DNA of 10,555 bases from NCBI GenBank assembly GCA_021851465.1, contig JAJZDL010000096.1:1-10555 (forward strand), in the 5' to 3' direction. The position numbers were made by a program, and so were the translations under genes. The notes beneath the pieces are model-generated. The model did no database searches. It saw only the letters and a program-made list of their open reading frames with translations, and had not been told where the DNA came from. This document shows positions 1 through 6,501 of this stretch, one piece after another (the first letter of the stretch is position 1; every line of letters begins with the position of its first letter). The stretch comes from Acidobacteriota bacterium. Its GTDB lineage: Bacteria; Acidobacteriota; Terriglobia; Terriglobales; Acidobacteriaceae.

Positions 1-434
1 ACGGCGTCGCCCAAAACGAACCCTACGCCCAGATGCCCCGCGACGACGGCAACCCCGACGACGCATACCTCCCCTACCGAGACGACTTCCCCGCCGACCT
101 TCCCGGCATCGAACAGGCGGCCAGCCAGAACAACGCCTCCCTCTGGGCCATCGACCTGCCCAACCACATCGTCGATGGCGATCTCGTCGTCCCGCCCGGC
201 ACCGTCTTCGCCATGGGCGACAACCGCACCGAATCGCTCGACGGACGTTTCTGGGGCTTCGTCCCGCGCCAGAACATCGTCGGACGCCCGCTCTTCGTCT
301 ACTGGTCCTTCCTCACCCCCGCCGACCAGATCTACAAAACATCCCTCGCAGACCGCGCCGCCTTCCTGGGCCACATCCTCACCCACTTCGTCTCCGAGAC
401 CCGCTGGAGCCGCACCCTGCACATCGTCCGCTAG
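1..434 (+). CDS. lepB: Signal peptidase I, C-terminal part (5' end outside window)
   Basis: Type I signal peptidase (S26 family) removes signal peptides from exported proteins on the outer face of the inner membrane. The frame is open from the left edge (first full codon at base 3), so the N-terminus is missing; about 143 residues are visible. The conserved C-terminal signature is present at bases 219-278: MGDNRTESLDGRFWGFVP, the 'box E' GDNRxxSxDSRxxG motif that shapes the active site. It is followed by VGRPLFVYWSF, the usual last strand. The catalytic Ser and Lys boxes and the membrane anchors would lie upstream, outside the window. The acidic stretch before the signature (DDGNPDDAYLPYRDDFPADLPG) is the variable loop between the Lys box and box E. 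The gene stops 48 bases before the AsmA-like gene on the same strand, so co-transcription is possible. Family assignment is firm; completeness cannot be judged. Confidence 0.93.
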   Translation, partial: GVAQNEPYAQMPRDDGNPDDAYLPYRDDFPADLPGIEQAASQNNASLWAIDLPNHIVDGDLVVPPGTVFAMGDNRTESLDGRFWGFVPRQNIVGRPLFVYWSFLTPADQIYKTSLADRAAFLGHILTHFVSETRWSRTLHIVR

Positions 435-482
435 TTCAGTCGAACGAAATCGCCCCGCTCCATTCGCCCATCGTGGCCTATC

Positions 483-2441
483 ATGCAAGAGTCCATGCAA
501 GATCCCAACGCTACGCACGACCGTTCCGCCACGCCCTCGGGCACCGTCGTGCCCCGCCGCATCATCGTCGTTCTCGCCGCCGTCCTGGCGCTCCTTCTGC
601 TCATCCTCCTCCCGCCCTACATCAACGTAAGCCGCTACCGGCGCCGCGTCGATCGCAACATCGGCGCCGCGCTCGGCCGCCCCGTACACTTCGACAATCT
701 CTCGCTGGTCCTTCTGCCCTTCCCCGGATTCACCCTCCAGAACTTCGTCGTCGACGAAGACCCCGCCTTCGGCTCCGAACCCACTCTCCGCGCCGACGAG
801 GTCCACGCCAGCCTGCGCCTCGCCTCGCTCTGGGGCCGCCGCGTCGAGTTCTCCCGCATCTCGCTCACCAACCCCAGCGTCAACCTGGTTCGCACCGCCG
901 ACGGCCGCTGGGACATCGAAAACCTGCTCTTGCAGGCATCCCAAACCCAGGCCGCGCCCACCGCCCAGAGGTTCGCAGGCGCCTCTCCTCGCTTCCCCTA
1001 TATCGAAGCCACCAGCGCGCGCCTCAACTTCAAGCTCGGCCTGGAGAAGACCCCCATCTCCCTGACCGAAGCCGACTTCGCACTCTGGCTCCCTCAACCC
1101 CGCCAGTGGCGCCTCCGCCTGGAGGCACACCCCGTACGCACCGACACCGGCCCCGCAGACACAGGAACGCTGCGCATCGAGGCCACGCTCGGCGCGCCGG
1201 AGACTGCCGCGGCAAACACGCAGACAGGCCCGCTCGCAGACACGTTCGCCAACTTCACCATCGACCTCCAGGGCGAGTGGCGCAACGTCCAGCTCGGCGG
1301 CCTCAGCCGTCTCGTCGCCGCGCGCGATGCCGGCCTCCGCGGAGAGCTCGACCTCAACGTCAACCTCATCGGTACCCTCGACCGCACCGCCATCGCATCC
1401 GTCCTCCAGCTCACCAATGCCCGCCGAGCGGACTTCGTCCCTCCGCATCTGCTCGCCATCGAGGCAGACTGCCGCGCCATCGCCCACAACGCCTTCCACG
1501 CCTTCTCCAACGTCGAGTGCAACTGGCCCCCATCCAGATCTTCCGGCCCCAGGCTCTTGGCCCTCACTGCCAACGTTCCAGACATCCGCCAGCCGCGCGC
1601 ATCCTCCGCCACCCTCACCCTCCCCAACATCCCGGCAGATACCTTCCTGGACTGGCTCAGCGTCGCCATGCCCCGCCCGCCCACAGGCCTCACCGGCCCT
1701 GGAACCCTCGCCGGCGCCATCGCCTGGAATGCAGACGCTCAAGCCTCCAGCTCACCCGCGCCCACCTCGGCCCTGCTCTCGCCGACTGCGCGCCGCCGGG
1801 CCGCGCGCCAGCGGAATCTCCCGCCTCCACAGCCCGCATGGTCCGGCGAGATCGAGTTCTCCAACGAACTCCTCCAACTCCCCGCCCTCGGTTCCAAACC
1901 CATTCCGCTCGGCGCTCTTCTGCTCCACTCCTCACAGCCGCCCGCGACTCACTCCCACAGCCGCCTCAGCCCAAATGCCGATGCGCGCTCCGCCGATGCG
2001 ATCGGCTTCGACCTCCTGCCCATCGCGCTGCCACTCGGCGGGAAGCAGCCCGCAACCCTCGATGGCCACTTCGACGCGACTGGCTACACGCTCCACCTCA
2101 CCGGCTACGTCCTCCCCGACCGCCTCCTCGCCCTCGGCGACGCCATCCCCCAGCTCGGCGACGGCCTCCGCCAGGTGCTCGAACCTCCTTCCCCGCAGAC
2201 AGCGTCGCAACCCCTCATCCCCAGCAAAGCACCCAGCGCGCCGTCGATCTCTCCCGGCCAGTCGAACTCCACCGCAGCCGTCCTCCCCCCGCAGCCGCTG
2301 GGATCGGAGCGCCAACCCACCGCCGACCCGGTCCACATCGACCTCACAGCAACCCGCGCCTGGGGAGGCCCACAGTCCTGGCGCCAGACCACTCCACCCC
2401 GCCACAGCAACTCCCCGCCCACTCCGCGCAACTCACGCTGA
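483..2441 (+). CDS. AsmA-family envelope protein
   Basis: A 652-residue protein with a short cytoplasmic N-terminus, one membrane anchor at about residues 26-44 (IIVVLAAVLALLLLILLPP), and a long periplasmic part. Directly after the anchor comes the AsmA N-terminal pattern: LGRPVHFDNLSLVLLPFPGF, then DPAFGSEPTLRADEVHASLRL, then NPSVNLVRTADGRWDIENLL. AsmA-like proteins (including YhdP and TamB relatives) form elongated beta-grooves linked to outer-membrane assembly and phospholipid transport. The role of this member is inferred from the family only. The last 100 or so residues are rich in Pro, Ser and Gln and look disordered. ATG codons at 483 and 495 are both possible starts, and neither has a clear Shine-Dalgarno sequence. 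The gene lies 48 bases behind lepB and may share its transcript. No frameshift is seen, although other frames stay open for long stretches because of the high GC content. Confidence 0.85.
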   Translation: MQESMQDPNATHDRSATPSGTVVPRRIIVVLAAVLALLLLILLPPYINVSRYRRRVDRNIGAALGRPVHFDNLSLVLLPFPGFTLQNFVVDEDPAFGSEPTLRADEVHASLRLASLWGRRVEFSRISLTNPSVNLVRTADGRWDIENLLLQASQTQAAPTAQRFAGASPRFPYIEATSARLNFKLGLEKTPISLTEADFALWLPQPRQWRLRLEAHPVRTDTGPADTGTLRIEATLGAPETAAANTQTGPLADTFANFTIDLQGEWRNVQLGGLSRLVAARDAGLRGELDLNVNLIGTLDRTAIASVLQLTNARRADFVPPHLLAIEADCRAIAHNAFHAFSNVECNWPPSRSSGPRLLALTANVPDIRQPRASSATLTLPNIPADTFLDWLSVAMPRPPTGLTGPGTLAGAIAWNADAQASSSPAPTSALLSPTARRRAARQRNLPPPQPAWSGEIEFSNELLQLPALGSKPIPLGALLLHSSQPPATHSHSRLSPNADARSADAIGFDLLPIALPLGGKQPATLDGHFDATGYTLHLTGYVLPDRLLALGDAIPQLGDGLRQVLEPPSPQTASQPLIPSKAPSAPSISPGQSNSTAAVLPPQPLGSERQPTADPVHIDLTATRAWGGPQSWRQTTPPRHSNSPPTPRNSR

Positions 2442-2462
2442 CTGTTTCGATTGCAGCTCCTC

Positions 2463-2505
2463 CGTTATCCCGAGCGAGCGCAGCGAGTCGAGGGCCACCC
2501 GCATT
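2463..2505. repeat. REP-like intergenic repeat remnant
   Basis: Between the convergent AsmA and Hpt genes lies a short stretch starting GTTATCCCGAGCGAGCGCAG and ending in CCCGCATTTCGCC. It resembles the dispersed elements of the form GTCATCC-GAGCG-CGA-AGG found elsewhere in this window (7618-7670). It is followed by TTTGCCCTTGCC, similar to the TTGCC-rich tail next to the hairpins at 5743-5816. Assignment to one repeat family is by eye. Confidence 0.5.
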
Positions 2506-2537
2506 TCGCCTTTGCCCTTGCCTATCGAACGCCTGGA

Positions 2538-2553
2538 ACACTGCACTCAGTGT
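2538..2553. terminator. Short hairpin in convergent spacer, possible terminator
   Basis: ACACTG and CAGTGT form a perfect 6-base inverted repeat around a 4-base loop. It lies 97 bases past the AsmA stop and 15 bases past the Hpt stop. On the plus strand it is followed by CTTT, but there is no real T-tract. A role in ending one or both convergent transcripts is a guess from position. Confidence 0.25.
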
Positions 2554-2567
2554 CTTTCGCGCGACTT

Positions 2568-2930
2568 TTATAGCAATGCGCCCTGTCCTTCGGGGAAGAT
2601 CGTCCGGCGCAGCTCCGCTGCCAATGCGCCGAGTCGCTCCGCATCGGGCGCGGCCTCGCCCAGCAGCAACTCGATCTGGCGCGCGATGTGCGTGCCCTCG
2701 GCGTACCCATACATGCCCAGCGAGCCGGCCAGTTTGTGCGCTGTATGGCGTGCCGCTTCGCGCAGATCCACGCTCAGCGCACCCGCCGTTGCCTGCGCGG
2801 CGGTCCGGTCGAGCTCCGCCAGGCGCTCCTCCACCACCGGACGGTTGCGCAGCCAGAGCGATGCCAGCAGCGTTGCGGTCTTGTCGCCAACTTCAGTCAT
2901 ATCGGTCGATGCATCGTCTCGATGCCCCAC
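2568..2930 (-). CDS. Hpt (histidine phosphotransfer) domain protein
   Basis: A small, mainly helical cytoplasmic protein of 120 residues (GTG start at 2930) or 110 (ATG at 2900). The Hpt motif is HTAHKLAGSLGMYGY; the phospho-accepting His should be the one before KLAGS (residue 65 from the GTG, 55 from the ATG). Hpt proteins pass phosphoryl groups between receiver domains in multistep phosphorelays. It lies just downstream of a stand-alone receiver and a histidine kinase on the same strand (23 bases from the receiver stop to the GTG), so kinase to receiver to Hpt, or the reverse, is the natural reading. The start is uncertain: the ATG has no good ribosome binding site, and a GGAAG lies about 15 bases before the GTG. 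The final target of the relay is not in the window. Confidence 0.8.
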   Translation of the reverse strand: MGHRDDASTDMTEVGDKTATLLASLWLRNRPVVEERLAELDRTAAQATAGALSVDLREAARHTAHKLAGSLGMYGYAEGTHIARQIELLLGEAAPDAERLGALAAELRRTIFPEGQGALL

Positions 2931-2953
2931 GCGACGGCGCGATCTTCCGTCCG

Positions 2954-3352
2954 TCAGTCCTGCCAGCCCAGCTTCTCCGAGATCTGCGCAGCCAGAGTCA
3001 GCGGGTTGAACGGCTTGAACAGAACGGCCGAGACGCCCAGTCCGGCAAAGCGCCGCTGGTCCACGCCCTGCACCTTTGCCGTCAGCAATAGAACGGGAAC
3101 GTCCACTAGATCGGGGTTCTCCCGCATCCGGAGAAACGTCGTCGGCCCGTCCATCCCCGGCATCATCACATCCAACAAGATCGCGTCGGGTACCGGCCGG
3201 CTGCTGGCCGCGGCGCGAATGCCGTCCGCCCCGCTACTGGCGGTCACGATCTCCCACCCGACCGTGGCCTCCAGAGACAGCGCCGCAACCTCGCGGATGT
3301 CCTCTTCGTCGTCGATGATCAGAATCCGTCGCATGGCGCGCTGCTCTCTCAT
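2954..3352 (-). CDS. Stand-alone receiver (CheY-like response regulator)
   Basis: A single receiver domain of 132 residues with no output domain. All key residues are present: acidic pair D14-D15 (ILIIDDEED), phospho-acceptor D61 in LLDVMMPGMDG, T91 in LLLTAK, and K113 in LFKPF. It probably works as a phosphate shuttle or through protein contacts rather than as a DNA-binding regulator. The first ATG at 3352 overlaps the kinase stop codon (ATGA), the arrangement of translational coupling. A second ATG at 3334 (MRRILIIDD) has a GAGAGAG sequence about 9 bases upstream and gives a more usual receiver N-terminus, so it may be the true start. The gene sits between a histidine kinase and an Hpt gene, which indicates one phosphorelay operon. 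Confidence 0.92.
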   Translation of the reverse strand: MREQRAMRRILIIDDEEDIREVAALSLEATVGWEIVTASSGADGIRAAASSRPVPDAILLDVMMPGMDGPTTFLRMRENPDLVDVPVLLLTAKVQGVDQRRFAGLGVSAVLFKPFNPLTLAAQISEKLGWQD

Positions 3353-4398
3353 ACGGTCAGGCTATTGGTGCGTATGCCCGGATTGTGGATGCTGTGGTCG
3401 TTGCTGCCGGCCAGCACCATCTTCTCGTCGGCGTCTTCGACCAGCGCCTCGACCGCCGAAGGCGGTGCTGTGTCGCCAACCCGTGCGCTCCGGCTGAACT
3501 GCACGCAGACCGTTGTGCCCGCGCTGGGCTGCGCTCCGCTCTGGTTGGACTGCGCCCAGATCACTCCGCCGTGCTGCTGTACGATGCTGCGCGAGATCGC
3601 CAGGCCCAGCCCCGTCCCACCCATCCTGCTCGAATCCGCCGCCTCTACCTGTTGGAAGCGGTCGAAGACGCTCTCCAGCTTGTCGGCCGGTATCCCGCGC
3701 CCCCGATCGACCACCTGCAGCAGAAGCCCGTCGCTGTTGCCGTCGATCTCCACACTGACCGTCGAGGCCTCGGGGGAGAACTTGATCGCGTTCGAGAGCA
3801 GGTTGGTCAACACCTGCAGGATGCGGTCCGGGTCGGCATCGAAGTAGATCGCGTCCGCGGCCGCGTGGCAGTTCAGGACCAGGCGTATGTGCGCCGCGTC
3901 GGCCATCGCCGTCATCGTGTCGAGGGCCTCCCGCGCCAGATCGTAGAGCGAGCACCGCCGCGTGTTCACCGGCGACCGGCCGGACTCCATCCGTTCCAGA
4001 TCCAGTATGTCGTTGATCAGCCGGATCAGCCGCTCGGTGTTGGTCGATGCGATGCGCAGAAGGTTCTGCGCCCGCACACCGACATTGCCCAGCAGTCCCG
4101 ACGAGAGCAGCCCCAGCGCGCCGCGTATGCTGGTCAACGGCGTGCGCAGCTCGTGCGAGACGGTCGAGATGAACTCGTCCTTCGCGTGGTCCAGATCGGA
4201 CCGCTCGGCAAGGCGGCACTTGTGCTCCTCCGCCAACTCCCGGCTGCGCTTCAACGCCGCGCTCAGCCCGGCAATCTCACTCTCCTGCCGGCGCAACTTC
4301 GCCGCCAGCTTCAGCGCGACAATGCCAAGCAGCGTAACGCTTGCCCCAGAAAGCCCGATAAAGACGGTCAGTAGTAGACTCATCGCCGATGGCCCCAT
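3349..4398 (-). CDS. Membrane-anchored sensor histidine kinase
   Basis: A 349-residue histidine kinase. It has one N-terminal membrane helix (about residues 7-30), a short coiled-coil-like linker (residues 34-75), and then the HisKA and HATPase modules. The H box is FISTVSHELRTPL, with phospho-accepting H82. The N box is LTNLLSNAIKFSP (N203), the G1 box DRGRGIP (231-237), the F box FDRFQQVE, and the G2 box MGGTGLGLAIS (259-269). All catalytic boxes are intact. There is no extracellular domain and no PAS, GAF or HAMP domain, so the input is unclear; sensing may occur in the membrane or through a partner. The tail after residue 305 is extra and has no recognisable domain. ATG 4398 or 4383 could start translation. 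The gene overlaps the receiver gene by 4 bases and follows the deoxyhypusine synthase-like gene after 72 bases. Confidence 0.93.
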   Translation of the reverse strand: MGPSAMSLLLTVFIGLSGASVTLLGIVALKLAAKLRRQESEIAGLSAALKRSRELAEEHKCRLAERSDLDHAKDEFISTVSHELRTPLTSIRGALGLLSSGLLGNVGVRAQNLLRIASTNTERLIRLINDILDLERMESGRSPVNTRRCSLYDLAREALDTMTAMADAAHIRLVLNCHAAADAIYFDADPDRILQVLTNLLSNAIKFSPEASTVSVEIDGNSDGLLLQVVDRGRGIPADKLESVFDRFQQVEAADSSRMGGTGLGLAISRSIVQQHGGVIWAQSNQSGAQPSAGTTVCVQFSRSARVGDTAPPSAVEALVEDADEKMVLAGSNDHSIHNPGIRTNSLTV

Positions 4399-4470
4399 GG
4401 TACAGCGATATTCGACGCTGAGAGATTTAATCCGGCAGGCGGTGCATCAACCGTTATACCCTGAATCGGC

Positions 4471-5544
4471 TCAGTCGGCCACAATTTCTGCGCGGCGCTC
4501 CAGCACCCGCCCCCACTGCTTGCCCGCGCGCCCCGCCGCCGCCCGCTTGTGCAGCGCATAGCCTGCCACCAGCGGCAGGGCCAGCGTCGCCTCGGCGTAC
4601 ACCATCTGCTCGAACACAGTGTCCACCTTGCCCCACGAACTCGCCTCCTTCAGCGTCGAACCGGAGAGCGCCCCGTCGCGAACGTCCGCCACCGTGATCT
4701 GGATCGCGTACTTGTGCATCGGAGCGTCCACCCCAAGCACCTCCGCCGCAACCACAATGTCCTGCGCAAAGTTCTTCGGCACGCCGCCGCCCACCATCAG
4801 CAGCCCCGTCGTCGGGTTCGCGATCTTCAACTGCGTCAGCTCGTAAAAGTCCTTCGCCGAGTCGATCGACACCATTGCCTTGCCCTGCCGCGCGTGCTGG
4901 TGTACCACAAAGCCGAATCCCGCCGAGCAGTCCGAGAAGGCCGGGCAGAAGATCGGCACCTCCTTCTCATACGCCGCCAGGATGATCGAGTCGTTGCAGC
5001 CCTTCTCCGGCGTCCGCCCGTTGGCCTTCAGGTACGCGCCAAACTCGCGGACAATCTCCCGCGAGCTGTGCGGACGCGGCTCCAGCGAGTTGATGATCCG
5101 CTCCGTCGTCTCGTCGCAGATGCGCAGCTCCTCCTCGTCGATGAAGGTGTCGTAGATGCGGTCGATCATCAGCTCGCGCAGCTCGGAGTCGCCGTTGCCG
5201 TACTTGTACTCGTCGCCCGCAATATAGTGGCGGAAGCCCAGCGCCTCGAAGAAGTCCTGGTCCACGATGTTCGCGCCGGTCGACACGATGGCGTCCACCA
5301 TGTTGTTGCGCACCAGATCCACGATCAGCTTCTGCAAGCCCGCCGAGATCAGCGACCCGGCAAGGCAGAGGATGACGCCGCAGTCGGTGTCGCGCAGCAT
5401 CCTCTCGTAGATCGAGGCGGCGCGCGCGGTGTCGCGCGAGCTGTACGCCATCGAGGCCATCGCATCCACCAGCGCCACTACGTTGTGTTGCGCGATGTCG
5501 ATGTGCTGAACGGGGGTCGAGAGCAGTTCTTTCTTGGTCGGCAT
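4471..5544 (-). CDS. Deoxyhypusine synthase-like protein (possible polyamine enzyme)
   Basis: A 357-residue member of the deoxyhypusine synthase family, matching the usual length. Recognisable parts are LAGSLISAGLQKLI (60-73), the NAD-site region IVSTGANIVDQDFF (86-99), CPAFSDCSAGFGFVVHQH (200-217), LLMVGGGVPKNF (248-259), and the C-terminal catalytic block SGSTLKEASSWGK with K306. K306 aligns with the lysine that forms the enzyme-substrate imine in eukaryotic enzymes (the SWGK motif). Eukaryotes and archaea use this enzyme to move the aminobutyl group of spermidine onto eIF5A, but bacteria lack a hypusine-bearing factor. Known relatives (plant homospermidine synthase) act on free polyamines, so a polyamine aminobutyl transfer, for example homospermidine formation, is the best inference. 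No other polyamine genes are visible nearby. The start at 5544 fits the family N-terminus, but its GAAGGAAG lies about 15 bases upstream. Confidence 0.88.
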   Translation of the reverse strand: MPTKKELLSTPVQHIDIAQHNVVALVDAMASMAYSSRDTARAASIYERMLRDTDCGVILCLAGSLISAGLQKLIVDLVRNNMVDAIVSTGANIVDQDFFEALGFRHYIAGDEYKYGNGDSELRELMIDRIYDTFIDEEELRICDETTERIINSLEPRPHSSREIVREFGAYLKANGRTPEKGCNDSIILAAYEKEVPIFCPAFSDCSAGFGFVVHQHARQGKAMVSIDSAKDFYELTQLKIANPTTGLLMVGGGVPKNFAQDIVVAAEVLGVDAPMHKYAIQITVADVRDGALSGSTLKEASSWGKVDTVFEQMVYAEATLALPLVAGYALHKRAAAGRAGKQWGRVLERRAEIVAD

Positions 5545-5671
5545 AGTGAGGCAATTCTTCCTTCGTTGGCGTAGTCAGCTACCAGAATATCGCGACGGCG
5601 CGGCAGACGTACGCAGCCACGATGAATTTCTCTCCCCAACGCGTCTTTCCGGCACCGCTCCCATGGGTCTA

Positions 5672-5754
5672 CCCCACCGAGTTCGTTATTCCGGCGTAGT
5701 ACTCCACTCAAACCGTCATTCTGGCGAAGCCCCACCGAGTTCGTCATTCTGGCG
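5672..5754. repeat. Direct repeat pair (25-base unit)
   Basis: CCCCACCGAGTTCGTTATTC begins the first copy (5672-5696). The second (5730-5754) differs at two positions, GTTATT versus GTCATT and CCGGCG versus CTGGCG. Their ends overlap the GTCATTCTGGCG hairpin element, which suggests local duplication of a composite repeat. Confidence 0.75.
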
Positions 5755-5774
5755 AAGCCAGAATCTCTGTAGTT
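5743..5774. repeat. GTCATTCTGG hairpin repeat, copy A
   Basis: Contains the palindrome ATTCTGGC-GAA-GCCAGAAT (5746-5764), an 8-base perfect stem with a 3-base loop. A partial copy lies just before it at 5715-5731. The 32-base unit matches 29 of 32 positions of the unit at 6871-6902 in the same orientation. No transposase is near, so this is a REP-like, non-autonomous element. It lies past the 3' end of higA on the minus strand, where it could also stabilise or end that transcript. Confidence 0.8.
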
Positions 5775-5786
5775 GGCTGTTGCCTT

Positions 5787-5815
5787 TGCCGTTGCCTGTT
5801 CTTGCCGTTGCCTGT
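5787..5815. repeat. TGCCGTTGCCTGT tandem pair
   Basis: The 13-base sequence TGCCGTTGCCTGT occurs at 5787-5799 and again at 5803-5815 (period 16), directly after hairpin copy A. The similar TTTGCCCTTGCC follows the repeat remnant near 2510. It appears to be the low-complexity tail of the repeat family. Confidence 0.65.
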
Positions 5816-5856
5816 CTTTTGTTTGTCATTCCCGAAGGGAACCTGCTTCCCGCCAG

Positions 5857-6156
5857 CTACTGCGCCTCAGCCAGCACGGCAATGCGACGCAGGTGAATCT
5901 TTCCCTCGCGTTTGCGGGTCTCGGCGATGTCGAACGAAGACTGCATCCGCATCAGCGTCTCCATCCGCACGCCAAAGGCCTTCTCAATCCGCAGCGCCAT
6001 CTCTCCGGAGAGGTTGGCCTTGCCGTTCAGCAGGCTCGATAGCGCAGGCCGCGAGACCTTCAGTGCCGTTGCCGCCGCAGTCACCGTCAACCCGGCAGGT
6101 TCGATAATCTCCGTCCGAATAAAATCTCCGGGATGCGGTGGTCTCTTCATCGCCAT
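5857..6156 (-). CDS. higA: HigA-family antitoxin (XRE-type)
   Basis: A 99-residue antitoxin with the HigA/VapI layout. The N-terminal PPHPGDFIRTEIIEPAGLTV motif leads into an XRE helix-turn-helix (AAATALKVSRPALSSLLNGK, residues 28-47, and LSGEMALRIEKAFGV), and a charged C-terminal arm follows. HigA neutralises HigB by direct binding and represses the operon through its helix-turn-helix. The gene follows the toxin after 17 bases, in the toxin-first order typical of higBA. AGGAGGG lies 7 bases before the ATG at 6156, a strong Shine-Dalgarno sequence that favours this start over the ATG two codons later. The strong site fits the need for excess antitoxin. The gene appears intact. Confidence 0.92.
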   Translation of the reverse strand: MAMKRPPHPGDFIRTEIIEPAGLTVTAAATALKVSRPALSSLLNGKANLSGEMALRIEKAFGVRMETLMRMQSSFDIAETRKREGKIHLRRIAVLAEAQ

Positions 6157-6173
6157 CGGTCTACCCTCCTGTC

Positions 6174-6464
6174 TTAGTGGTAATCCTCTAAATTCAGATC
6201 GCGGATCTCGCGCTCGACCGCGTCGATGCGAAACGTCAAGCGCCGGTTGCCAGTCACGCTGAGGCTCCAGGTTCCCTTGCGGTCACCGGTCAAAAGATGG
6301 GCCTTCCACGACGGAAGCGACCGCAACTCGTCCGGATCGTCCATATCATCCAGAAACGCAAGCATCTTGCGCAGCTTGTCCGCCGTATCGGAGGAGACAT
6401 CCTTCGCACTGTCTTCTTCGTAGAGCTTCCGGATGCCCTTGTGAACGAAGCCGCGAATCCTCAT
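6174..6464 (-). CDS. higB: HigB-type RelE/ParE toxin
   Basis: A 96-residue toxin of the HigB plasmid-maintenance killer family: MRIRGFVHKGIRKLYEED, ADKLRKMLAFLDDM, LPSWKAHLLTGDRKGTWSLSVTGNRRLTFRID, and C-terminal DLNLEDYH. This pattern is that of full-length HigB proteins. Family members cut mRNA at the ribosome in a translation-dependent way and are held inactive by HigA. The family-like N-terminus begins at the ATG at 6464; an in-frame GTG at 6494 would add 10 residues unlike the family. No Shine-Dalgarno sequence precedes the ATG. A TTGACA sequence lies 32-37 bases upstream, so transcription could begin at or next to the ATG, giving a leaderless or nearly leaderless message. An operator-like inverted repeat abuts the start codon. 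The key basic residues are kept, so the toxin looks functional. Confidence 0.92.
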   Translation of the reverse strand: MRIRGFVHKGIRKLYEEDSAKDVSSDTADKLRKMLAFLDDMDDPDELRSLPSWKAHLLTGDRKGTWSLSVTGNRRLTFRIDAVEREIRDLNLEDYH

Positions 6465-6501
6465 TGACAATAAGTGTCGCCCGTAACGCAACACTTGTCA
6501 A
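6464..6501 (-). promoter_or_regulatory. Operator-like bipartite inverted repeat and likely higBA promoter
   Basis: On the plus strand TTGACA-ATA-AGTGT (6464-6477) mirrors ACACT-TGTCAA (6491-6501) around a 13-base centre, so 11 bases of each arm pair, with three extra bases in the left arm. Read on the minus strand, the right arm gives a perfect -35 TTGACA (6501-6496). A poor -10, GACACT, lies 17 bases on, and the transcript would begin near the higB ATG at 6464. Position and symmetry fit autorepression by a HigA dimer. The TGA of TTGACA is also the stop codon of the upstream XRE gene. Confidence 0.55.

Larger units (their letters stand above)
5545..5856. other. Gene-free spacer with repeats
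   Basis: A 312-base stretch between the deoxyhypusine synthase-like gene and higA with no convincing gene. The part next to the synthase start (5545-5640) should hold its promoter, but no clear -35/-10 pair is seen. From 5672 onward it is built of short repeats. There are two near-identical 25-base units (5672-5696 and 5730-5754, 23 of 25 identical), GTCATTCTGGCG hairpin elements (5715, 5743), and a 13-base TGCCGTTGCCTGT repeated at 5787 and 5803. A small hairpin TTCCC-GAA-GGGAA lies at 5829-5841. Open frames crossing it are made of this repeat material and show no family likeness. Confidence 0.7.

Noticed and set aside
473..3091. Very long plus-strand open frame (about 870 codons) overlapping the AsmA-like gene and the phosphorelay genes
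   Set aside because: The translation is an Arg/Pro/His-rich string typical of the off-frame of GC-rich genes. It crosses recognisable genes on both strands and shows no domain.
3385..4374. Long plus-strand frame opposite the histidine kinase
   Set aside because: It is a shadow of the kinase gene, whose opposite-strand frame has all catalytic boxes.
4549..5574. Long plus-strand frame opposite the deoxyhypusine synthase-like gene
   Set aside because: It is rich in Arg, His and Val without domain likeness; the minus-strand frame is a full family member.
5478..5747. Minus-strand frame of 89 codons crossing the synthase start and repeat block
   Set aside because: It is partly translated repeat DNA and partly the synthase gene out of frame; it has no ribosome binding site or likeness.
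5672..5816. CRISPR array
   Set aside because: Repeats are few, irregularly spaced and variable, with no uniform spacers or cas genes. They fit REP-like elements.
6465..6494. Extended higB start at GTG 6494
   Set aside because: The ten extra residues are unlike HigB N-termini and would lie in the operator-like repeat; ATG 6464 gives the family start.
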